The position numbers and the translations under genes were made by a program. Shown here one piece after another: positions 36,659 through 44,359 of a stretch of 64,000 nucleotides of DNA (position 1 is its first letter; each line of letters begins with the position of its first letter). Source of the stretch: Dyadobacter sp. CY261 (lineage in GTDB: Bacteria; Bacteroidota; Bacteroidia; Cytophagales; Spirosomataceae); NCBI RefSeq assembly GCF_021440085.1, contig NZ_JAKCPW010000007.1:248001-312000 (forward strand), read 5' to 3'. The notes under the pieces are model-generated. The model saw only the letters and a list, made by a program, of their open reading frames with translations. It searched no databases and had not been told where the DNA came from.

Positions 36659-38284
36659 ATGCAATTCAAATACAGACTCATAGCCGCTATCGGAGCACTG
36701 ATGCTCATGCAGGGATGCGGCGAGGATTTTCTCGACCGCCCACCGCTGGACGCACTTACTTCGGGTAATTTTTATAAAACAGATGCAGAGATCCTGGCCG
36801 GGACTGCTCCACTCTACAACATCGTGTGGTTCGATTTCAACGACAAGGCTAACATGGCGTTCCAGGAGGCCCGTGCCGGTAACCTGAATTCCAACGACCG
36901 TACCTCGTACATCAAGCACGCAATCTCTTCCACGGACGTGGGCACGCTTTTGCCGGGTTACAAGTCTTTTTACAAGATCATCGCGCAGAGCAACAACGCT
37001 TACAAGGCGATCAACGAAGCGCAGGGAAGCACTGCTTCGGCTGCTGTGAAGGCGCAGGGGCTGGGTGAATGCCGCTTTATGCGTGCTACGGCCTATTATT
37101 ACCTGGTAACCAACTGGGGCGCGGTACCGATCGTGTACGACAATGTGGCGCAGCTCAACGAAGCGCCGGTTCGTAACCGCATTGAGGACGTGTGGAAGCT
37201 GCTTGTTCAGGATTATCGTTTCGCGGCTGAAAACCTGCCTGTTACGGCAGATCAGGGGCGTTTGACCAAATATTCCGCAGAAGGCATGCTGGCCCGGATG
37301 TACCTGATGCGTGCAGGACTTAATCAGAACGGCACCCGCAACCAGTCGGATCTGGACAGCGCGAAGTATTATGCCGAAAGCGTGATCACCAAAAGCGGCC
37401 TGTCGCTGGCAGCCACTTATGCCGAGTTGTTTGAAAGTGCAAACCACAATGCTTCCAAAAACAATCCTGAGAGCCTTTTCTCGCTGCAATGGATGCCGAT
37501 AAGCAGCCCTTGGGGCGTCAACAACTCGTTTCAAGCCTATTTCGCTTATGATGCCAACATCACCGGAACGGGTGATGGCTGGGGTGCGGCGCAGGGTATC
37601 TCGGCGGATCTTGTGAAATATTTTACGGAAAACCCAGCGGATTCTTTGCGGAGAAAGGCCATTGGGATGTTCGATGGCGATGTTTATACCAATATTCAGA
37701 AATCGACGGGTGGGCTGAAATACAACCGGCCAACGGCATTGTCGGCGATTAAAAAGTACATTATCGGCTCTCCGGCGGATAATGGCGGGCTTGGCGGGTT
37801 TATGGCGGCCAATATCAATTCCTACATGTTGCGCCTGGCAGAAGTGTACCTGATCTACGCCGACGCCGTTTTGGGCAACAGCGCAAATACTTCCGACGCC
37901 AAAGCACTTGAGTATTTCAACGCGGTACGCAAACGGGCCGGTATGCCTGTCAAAGCCACGCTGACTTTTGAGGATATTTTCCAGGAAAGGCGCATTGAGA
38001 CGATCTTCGAAGGCAATTCATGGAACGAGGTCGTTCGCTGGTTCTATTTTAACCCAACCAAAGCGATCGCCTACACCGCTGCTCAGCATAAGGAGAACTA
38101 TACCATGACCTATGTGGCGGGTTCGACTAATCCGAAGAAATACAATGTAGTGTATTCACCGGCTGAGTATTATCCATTATCGGCTGCTACGCTTTACCTG
38201 CCATTCCCGGAAGCCGAGATCGTGAATGCACCTTCGTTGAAGAACGAGCCGGTCGCTTTCGATTTCAGCAAACTTGTTGATTAA
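36659..38284 (+). CDS. SusD/RagB-family glycan-binding lipoprotein (glucan locus)
   Basis: A 541-residue lipoprotein; lipobox cysteine at residue 20 (LMQGCGEDFLDRPP). The SusD fold is evident from the beginning (LDALTSGNFYKTDAEILAGT), the helical core (AQGLGECRFMRATAYYYLVT, YSAEGMLARMYLMRAGL) and the C-terminal EDIFQERRIETIFEGNSWNE and YLPFPEAEIVNAPSL. It should cap the SusC barrel and bind the glucan fragment. The next gene starts 9 bp after its stop, so the pair and the glycan-binding protein are co-transcribed. Confidence 0.95.
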   Translation: MQFKYRLIAAIGALMLMQGCGEDFLDRPPLDALTSGNFYKTDAEILAGTAPLYNIVWFDFNDKANMAFQEARAGNLNSNDRTSYIKHAISSTDVGTLLPGYKSFYKIIAQSNNAYKAINEAQGSTASAAVKAQGLGECRFMRATAYYYLVTNWGAVPIVYDNVAQLNEAPVRNRIEDVWKLLVQDYRFAAENLPVTADQGRLTKYSAEGMLARMYLMRAGLNQNGTRNQSDLDSAKYYAESVITKSGLSLAATYAELFESANHNASKNNPESLFSLQWMPISSPWGVNNSFQAYFAYDANITGTGDGWGAAQGISADLVKYFTENPADSLRRKAIGMFDGDVYTNIQKSTGGLKYNRPTALSAIKKYIIGSPADNGGLGGFMAANINSYMLRLAEVYLIYADAVLGNSANTSDAKALEYFNAVRKRAGMPVKATLTFEDIFQERRIETIFEGNSWNEVVRWFYFNPTKAIAYTAAQHKENYTMTYVAGSTNPKKYNVVYSPAEYYPLSAATLYLPFPEAEIVNAPSLKNEPVAFDFSKLVD

Positions 38285-38293
38285 CCCAAATCT

Positions 38294-39469
38294 ATGATGA
38301 ACATGAATTTTAAAAATATATGCAAAACAGCGCTGGGGCTTTTGCTGGCGGCGGGAATGCTGCTAACGTTCCAGAGCTGCAACGATGATGACGTCGACGG
38401 CGCACCGGCGATCAGTAATGTACGTCTGCTCGATCCGACCAAGGCCGACAGCTCGCTGAATGCGGCTGAACCCGGCAGCCTGATCGTGATCCAGGGCCAG
38501 AACCTGGGAAGTGTTTTAAAAGTGTATTTCAATGATTTCGAAGCGAGTTTTAATGCGGCATTGGGCAGCAACTCGAATATCATTGTGACCATACCCGTCA
38601 ATGCGCCCACGAAGGCGGTGGATGCGGCGGTTCCCAATAAGATCAAAGTGCTGACCAAAGGCGGCGAGGCGACCTACGATTTCGTGCTTACAGCGCCTAC
38701 GCCGGTGATTTCGGGATTATATTCGGAGTTTGTGAAAGCGAATGGGACGGTCGTGATCAACGGGGATTATTTTTATAATATCAAATCTGTGAAACTCGGC
38801 ACAACTGCTTTGCAGGTTGTTAGCAGTACGGCAAAGCAAATTACTGCTAAAATGCCGGCTACCGCGGCAGTTGATATCATTACCGTGGAAGGCGAGTTCG
38901 GGATGGCGAAGACCACCTTTAAATTGAACGACCTGGCCGGCCATTTGGTCAATTTTGATGTTCCGGCCACTACCTGGGGCTCGGAGGTATGCTGGGGCGC
39001 GGCACCGATCATTCCGGCCACGGATGCCGGTGCGATCGCGGGCAAATATTCGCGGATCAAAGGCACGAATTTGCCCAAAACCGGCTATGCCGATGCCTGG
39101 GTGTTCTCCACCTGTTATTTTGATTTTAAATTGCCGGCAGGCGCCGCGGCGGACAGGCAGTTCAAGTTCGAACATAACATCGCCGAGCCCTGGAAGGCAG
39201 GAAAGTACGACATCACCATTACCGCCGACGGCAGCGAATATGTGTATGCTTTCCAACCATGGAATTCCACCGTATATGCCTCTACGGGCTATCAAACTAA
39301 CGGGTGGAGAACGGCGGTCATCGAACTCACCGAATTCAAAAACGCCTCAGGCGCAACCATTGCGGACGTTTCCAAAGTCACCGACCTGAAAGTGTCGTTC
39401 GGCACGCCGGATGTGGCCATTGCGTCCTTTAATGGTAGTGTAGATAATTTCAGGATTGTGAAAAAGTGA
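38294..39469 (+). CDS. Surface glycan-binding lipoprotein with IPT/TIG-like domains
   Basis: A 391-residue lipoprotein of the SusE/F-position type. The lipobox cysteine is residue 29, and the following NDDD matches the Bacteroidota surface lipoprotein export signal. Two IPT/TIG-like beta-sandwiches follow (~40-115: PGSLIVIQGQNLGSVLKVYF; ~122-205: GTVVINGDYFYNIKSVKLG), then a C-terminal module (~210-391, from GHLVNFDVPATTWGSEV) that matches the glycan-binding half of surface glycan-binding proteins. It would hold the polysaccharide at the surface for the GH44 enzyme. Immediately after its stop a repeat cluster begins. Confidence 0.85.
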   Translation: MMNMNFKNICKTALGLLLAAGMLLTFQSCNDDDVDGAPAISNVRLLDPTKADSSLNAAEPGSLIVIQGQNLGSVLKVYFNDFEASFNAALGSNSNIIVTIPVNAPTKAVDAAVPNKIKVLTKGGEATYDFVLTAPTPVISGLYSEFVKANGTVVINGDYFYNIKSVKLGTTALQVVSSTAKQITAKMPATAAVDIITVEGEFGMAKTTFKLNDLAGHLVNFDVPATTWGSEVCWGAAPIIPATDAGAIAGKYSRIKGTNLPKTGYADAWVFSTCYFDFKLPAGAAADRQFKFEHNIAEPWKAGKYDITITADGSEYVYAFQPWNSTVYASTGYQTNGWRTAVIELTEFKNASGATIADVSKVTDLKVSFGTPDVAIASFNGSVDNFRIVKK

Positions 39470-39473
39470 TGCC

Positions 39474-40007
39474 CCCTTCGACTGCGCTCAGGGTGATACG
39501 TAGCATGCCCTTCGACTGCGCTCAGGGTGACACGTAGCATACCCTTCGATTGCGCTCAGGGTGACATATAGTGTAGCATCGATCGTTGGGGCAGCCCGTC
39601 CACTCAGGGTGATGCACTATGCAAAATGCCAGTCTGAGCGCAGTGGAAATGTCAGTCTGAGCGCAGCCGAAGACAGTCCGTACCGCAACGATGTGCATGC
39701 CCTTCGACTGCGCTCAGGGTGACACGTAGCATACCCTTCGACTGCGCAGGGTGACATATAGTGTAACATCGATCGCTGGGGCAGCCCGTCCGTTCAGGGT
39801 GATGCACTATGCAAAATGTGAGTCTGAGCGAAGCGGAAATGTCAGTCTGAGCGCAGTCGAAATATCAGTCTGAGCGCAGCCGAAATGTCAGTCTGAGCGT
39901 AGCCGAAGACAGTCCGTACCGCAACGATGTGCATGCCCTTCGACTGCGCTCAGGGTGACACGTAGTGTACCTTCGATCGCTGGGGCAGCCCGTTCGCTCA
40001 GGGCGAC
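39474..40007. repeat. Cluster of palindromic intergenic repeats (CCTTCGACTGCGCTCAGGGTGA type)
   Basis: About six forward copies of CCCTTCGACTGCGCTCAGGG (39474, 39508, 39542, 39700, 39734, 39936) and about six inverted copies of CAGTCTGAGCGCAGYCGAA occur in ~530 bp. Larger blocks repeat too: 39508-39699 and 39700-39935 share the same order of elements, including CGCTGGGGCAGCCCGT and GACAGTCCGTACCGCAACG, and a third block starts at 39936 and breaks off. Block two is 44 bp longer because of two extra inverted units. The forward and inverted units can pair into hairpins. No ORF of interest lies inside. Similar units are scattered between genes of many bacteria (from memory). The GH44 start lies 31 bp after the cluster. 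Confidence 0.9.
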
Positions 40008-40037
40008 GTCGTCAAAACATTATCAGAGAGAATCTAC

Positions 40038-41909
40038 ATGGACAAGGTCTTTTTCCTGCTCTTCATTTCCCAAATCACCTTCGGGCAAATCCAGGTCGCT
40101 ATCGACGCAGCAGCCGAGGTCAAGCCAATTTCCCCGTATCTCTACGGCCGCAACAACTCATTTTCGTCCACAGATCCCAACTGGACTTTGCCCGAAAGCG
40201 ATTTGATCCGGCTTCGTGATGCGGGTGTGCGGTTTTTCAGGGAGAGCGGGGGGAATAATTCTTCCAAATACAACTGGCGGAGAAAGCTCAGCAGCCACCC
40301 TGACTGGTACAATAACGTTTACGTCAACAACTGGGACCAGGCCGCACAGGCCCTGCAAAAGCATTTCCCGGCTGCGCAGGGCATGTGGGCATTTCCGCTC
40401 CTGGGCCAGGCTGCCAAAAGCAGCACCGCCAACTTCGCCGACTGGGATTACAACCGCTCACAATGGTGGGAAGGTGTAAATCAGAACCTTGCCGGTGGCG
40501 GCGTGCCTAATGCCACGGGTACGAAGGCGAAAAAGGAAGGGGATATTCATGCATATCTTGAAAAATGGGATGCCGATTCAGTGGTCGGAATTCTCGGTCA
40601 CTGGTTTGGTGCCGGTGGGATCGGCTTGAAGAGGGAAGGCATACGGTACTGGAACATGGACAATGAGCCTGAAATATGGTCGGGGACGCACGATGATGTG
40701 ATGCCTAAGCAAATCACACCACAGGAATTTATGCAGCGGTACATCGCGACGGCGAAGAAGGCGAAGGCTATTGATCCGGAAATTAGACTCGCGGGGCCGG
40801 TTACGGCGAATGAATGGCAATGGTACAATTGGGATGGCAAACCGGTTACTGAAAACGGGAAGACCTATCCCTGGCTCGAATACTTTATCAAGACGGTGGC
40901 AGAAGAGCAGCAGAAAAGTGGCGTCCGGCTGCTCGACGTATTGGATATTCATTTTTATCCTGCTACCAAAAAAACAGAGGAGGTCGTTCAGCTCCACCGC
41001 GTGTTTTTCGACCGCGACTACATTTTTCCCGAAGCCAACGGGGTAAAGACCATTAACGGCGGCTATGACAACAGCCTTACCCGCGAGTACATTTTCGCCC
41101 GCTGCAACGACTGGCTGAACCAGTACCTGGGAGCCGGCCACGGCGTCAACCTCGGCCTGACCGAGACGGGGATCGACGGCAGCGTTGCACCGTCCGTCGC
41201 GGCTGTCTGGTACGCGTCCACGGTAGGAGAGTTTATGAAAAACAATGTCGAAATTTTCACGCCCTGGACCTGGAAGCCCGGCATGTGGGAAACATTACAC
41301 CTGCTGAGCCGCTACAACCAGACGCATTCGGTACGGGCGGTTTCTGCAAACGAGGCATTGATATCGGCTTACCCGAGTGTGAATGTTACGGCGGATTCTA
41401 TGACGGTCGTCCTGATCAATCGCTCGCCCGACCAAATCCAGCATGTCTCTGTACGGCTCGATCATTTTATGCCTAAGCAGGAAAAAGCTGCTGTTTATAC
41501 ATTATCACAACTTCCGGAAACGGAAACCTTCATTTCGCACACACAAAATGCACTAAAAAAGTCAGAATCGGCTCCCGTCGGCAATGTGCTTAGTCTGACG
41601 CTTCCCGCTATGTCGGTCACATCAGTATTGTTGCAGGCTGGGGGAAATATCATGGGCGCTGAGGCGACATCACAGCCTTTTCAGGTCTTTCCGAACCCAA
41701 CGTGGGACAGCATTACGGTCAAATGGGCCGACCAGGATTTTGACAAAATCATGATTACGGAAATGAGCGGCAAGCAAGTTCTTGAAAGGACGCTTGCAAA
41801 ACCGCAGCGGGAGGCGGTAATCCGTCCTAAACTGACCGGCGGTGTTTACCTGATCCATTTAACCGGCGCCAATGGACTGTCGGCCGTCAGGAAAATCATA
41901 GTGCATTAA
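40038..41909 (+). CDS. GH44 endo-beta-1,4-glucanase/xyloglucanase with T9SS sorting domain
   Basis: A 623-residue secreted glycoside hydrolase. Signal peptide ~1-16 (ends ITFGQ). The catalytic (beta/alpha)8 domain matches family GH44: acid/base Glu210 in YWNMDNEPEIW and probable nucleophile Glu376 in LGLTETGIDG, with the GH44 start ISPYLYGRNNSF. A small beta-domain follows. The last ~75 residues (from FQVFPNPTWDSITVKW) are a type A T9SS sorting domain, so the enzyme is exported to the cell surface. GH44 enzymes cut beta-1,4-glucans, often with strong xyloglucan activity (family knowledge). With the alpha-xylosidase-like gene 48 bp downstream this suggests xyloglucan as the target. The repeat cluster upstream may contain its promoter or be transcribed through. 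Confidence 0.88.
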   Translation: MDKVFFLLFISQITFGQIQVAIDAAAEVKPISPYLYGRNNSFSSTDPNWTLPESDLIRLRDAGVRFFRESGGNNSSKYNWRRKLSSHPDWYNNVYVNNWDQAAQALQKHFPAAQGMWAFPLLGQAAKSSTANFADWDYNRSQWWEGVNQNLAGGGVPNATGTKAKKEGDIHAYLEKWDADSVVGILGHWFGAGGIGLKREGIRYWNMDNEPEIWSGTHDDVMPKQITPQEFMQRYIATAKKAKAIDPEIRLAGPVTANEWQWYNWDGKPVTENGKTYPWLEYFIKTVAEEQQKSGVRLLDVLDIHFYPATKKTEEVVQLHRVFFDRDYIFPEANGVKTINGGYDNSLTREYIFARCNDWLNQYLGAGHGVNLGLTETGIDGSVAPSVAAVWYASTVGEFMKNNVEIFTPWTWKPGMWETLHLLSRYNQTHSVRAVSANEALISAYPSVNVTADSMTVVLINRSPDQIQHVSVRLDHFMPKQEKAAVYTLSQLPETETFISHTQNALKKSESAPVGNVLSLTLPAMSVTSVLLQAGGNIMGAEATSQPFQVFPNPTWDSITVKWADQDFDKIMITEMSGKQVLERTLAKPQREAVIRPKLTGGVYLIHLTGANGLSAVRKIIVH

Positions 41910-41957
41910 AAAACCATTGTCCATTTATTCGAGGCATCCATATTTTGAACTCCATCC

Positions 41958-44342
41958 ATGCACAATCTGAAATTTTTACGTAAAGCACCCTCACTTTCTT
42001 TGTTTCTTTTGCTGGCTTTGGGCGGTGGCCCTGTTACCGCCCAGCATAGCAAACTGGTGAACGAGCCGGTCGATATCAGCGGCGATTTCCGGGATTTTTC
42101 CAACACTGTTTTCTTCGCCGACAGCCTGGCCACATTTGATCCGGCGACTGGTTTGGGGAAGATCAAATGGAAAAGGCATGAAGCGTTTTCGGCCCACAAC
42201 TTCGATAACTCGATGCTGAGCTACAAGCGCTCATATAGCAATGAGTTCCCGTCCATCGAGTACGCGCAAGACCCGGTATTGCCATTCTCCATTGACTTTA
42301 CATCCCCCCGCACTATTCGCATCCGCGCGAACACCAGTGGGCAGGTTCATGCGCAGGAACCCTCACTCATGCTCACGGGCGAGCCTGTGAAGGACGCGTC
42401 CTGGAAGTATAGTAAGATTAGCGGAGGGCATCAGTACAGCGGCCCGCACGGCTCGGTGACCGTTTATGAAAACCCCTGGAAAATCCTGATCCGCGACGCA
42501 AATGGGAGGGTGTTGACCCAAACCCGCGGGCAAGCCGACGGGAAATCGTCCTACACGCCTACCTTGCCGTTTTCATTCGTCCGCCGCGCCTCGGATTACT
42601 CGCGCAGCGTTGCGGCGGTGTTTTCGCTTTCACCGGATGAAAAGATATTCGGCTGCGGCGAGTCGTTTACCCGGCTTGACAAGAATGGGCAAAAGGTGGT
42701 GCTATGGACACACGACCCGAATGGCGTGGAGACACAGACCATGTACAAGCCGATCCCATTTTACATGAGCTCGCGCGGGTATGGCATGTTTATGCACACG
42801 ACATCACCCATTACCTGCGATTTCGGCGCGACTTACGGGGAATCCAATGCCATGCAAATCGGCGATGAAAACCTGGACCTATTTGTGTTTTTGGGAGAAC
42901 CCAAGGCCATTCTGGGCGAATACACTAACCTGACCGGCAAGGCCTCCATGCCGCCATTGTGGTCGTTTGGGCTCTGGATGAGCCGCATTACCTACTTTTC
43001 GGAAGATGATGGCCGCAATGTCGCCGCGAAACTCCGCCAAAACCGGATTCCTGCTGACGTGATCCATTTCGATACGGGCTGGTTCGAAACCGACTGGCGC
43101 TGCGATTACCGCTTTGCCCCGAGCCGTTTCAAAAATCCGGAAGGAATGATCGCCGATTTAAAAAAGCAGGGCTTTCGCACATCACTTTGGCAGTTACCCT
43201 ATTTTGTGCCTAAAAATGACCTTTATCCGGAGATTGTAGCCAAAGGCCTTGCCGTAAAGAATGCGAACGGCACGATCCCATATGAAGATGCGGTCCTTGA
43301 TTTTTCCAACACCAACACTATCCAATGGTACCAGGACAAGATCGCCGGCCTGCTGAAATTGGGTGTATCGGCCATTAAGGTAGATTTTGGCGAGGCAGCT
43401 CCATTGTCGGGCGTGTATGCTTCGGGCCGCACCGGGTTCTATGAACACAACCTTTACCCGCTCCGGTACAATAAAGTCGTTTCGGAGCTGACCCAAAAAC
43501 TGACCGGCGAGAGCATTATCTGGGCGCGCAGCACCTGGGCCGGTAGCCAGCGTTACCCGATCCATTGGGGCGGCGATGCCGAAACGACCAACAAGGGTAT
43601 GGAAGCGCAGTTGCGAGGCGGCTTGTCGCTCGGCTTGTCCGGTTTTACATTTTGGAGCCACGATATTGGCGGTTTCACCCTAAAAACACCCGAAGACCTT
43701 TATCGGCGCTGGTTGCCGATGGGCCTGCTCTCCTCGCACACCCGCACGCACGGCCAGGCGCCGAAAGAGCCCTGGGAGTACGGGGAAGATTTTCAAAACT
43801 ATTTCAGAAAGGTCGTGGAGATGAAGTACAAGCTCATGCCCTACATTTATACACAAGCCAAACTCGCATCTGAAAAAGGGTTGCCGATGGTGCGTGCACT
43901 GCTGGTGGAATTTCCGAACGACCCTGGCGCGTGGCTGGTGGACAACCAATATATGCTGGGTTCAGAGATACTGGTTGCCCCCTTGTTTGAAAACGGCAGG
44001 AGTCGGCAGGTGTATCTGCCAAAGGGCAAATGGGTGGATTACCAGACACGCAAGCTTTACGACGGCGGCTGGCACGAGATCACGGCAGGTGAGCTGGAAG
44101 TTGTCATGCTCGTGCGCGAAGGCGCGATATTGCCGCACGTAAAAGTGGCACAATCCACCGGGGATATAGATTGGAACAACATCGAATTGCAGCGTTTCGG
44201 AACGGCTTTCGGGAACGTAAAAGTACCACTTTACCTGCCTGGCCATGACCAGGTGCAGGAAGTGGTTGTAACTGGCAAGGGTAACAAGCTTGCTGTTACG
44301 GGAGACCCTTTTCGTGGTAAAATCAAATGGACGCTTCATTGA
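41958..44342 (+). CDS. GH31 alpha-xylosidase-like glycoside hydrolase
   Basis: A 794-residue exported GH31 enzyme. Signal peptide ~1-29 (ends GPVTAQ). N-terminal beta-sandwich, then the (beta/alpha)8 domain: nucleophile Asp476 in AIKVDFGEAAPLSG and acid/base Asp540 in HWGGDAETTNKG; the KxDFGE form is that of the YicI-type alpha-xylosidases, and the spacing of the two aspartates (64) is close to YicI's. DVIHFDTGWFETDWRCDY and WSHDIGGFT also fit. It would remove alpha-1,6-xylose from xyloglucan oligosaccharides in the periplasm, following the GH44 cut and SusC/D uptake. alpha-Glucosidase activity is the alternative. The gene converges on the permease at 44360 with 17 bp between them. Confidence 0.9.
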   Translation: MHNLKFLRKAPSLSLFLLLALGGGPVTAQHSKLVNEPVDISGDFRDFSNTVFFADSLATFDPATGLGKIKWKRHEAFSAHNFDNSMLSYKRSYSNEFPSIEYAQDPVLPFSIDFTSPRTIRIRANTSGQVHAQEPSLMLTGEPVKDASWKYSKISGGHQYSGPHGSVTVYENPWKILIRDANGRVLTQTRGQADGKSSYTPTLPFSFVRRASDYSRSVAAVFSLSPDEKIFGCGESFTRLDKNGQKVVLWTHDPNGVETQTMYKPIPFYMSSRGYGMFMHTTSPITCDFGATYGESNAMQIGDENLDLFVFLGEPKAILGEYTNLTGKASMPPLWSFGLWMSRITYFSEDDGRNVAAKLRQNRIPADVIHFDTGWFETDWRCDYRFAPSRFKNPEGMIADLKKQGFRTSLWQLPYFVPKNDLYPEIVAKGLAVKNANGTIPYEDAVLDFSNTNTIQWYQDKIAGLLKLGVSAIKVDFGEAAPLSGVYASGRTGFYEHNLYPLRYNKVVSELTQKLTGESIIWARSTWAGSQRYPIHWGGDAETTNKGMEAQLRGGLSLGLSGFTFWSHDIGGFTLKTPEDLYRRWLPMGLLSSHTRTHGQAPKEPWEYGEDFQNYFRKVVEMKYKLMPYIYTQAKLASEKGLPMVRALLVEFPNDPGAWLVDNQYMLGSEILVAPLFENGRSRQVYLPKGKWVDYQTRKLYDGGWHEITAGELEVVMLVREGAILPHVKVAQSTGDIDWNNIELQRFGTAFGNVKVPLYLPGHDQVQEVVVTGKGNKLAVTGDPFRGKIKWTLH

Positions 44343-44359
44343 CGCGCATTGAACAGCGA

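Noticed and set aside
39474-40007. CRISPR array
   Set aside because: Units occur in both orientations with unequal spacing, the intervening sequences are themselves repeated, and no cas gene is near.
39474-40007. Insertion sequence remnant
   Set aside because: No transposase fragment or target duplication can be seen; the structure is nested short palindromic units.
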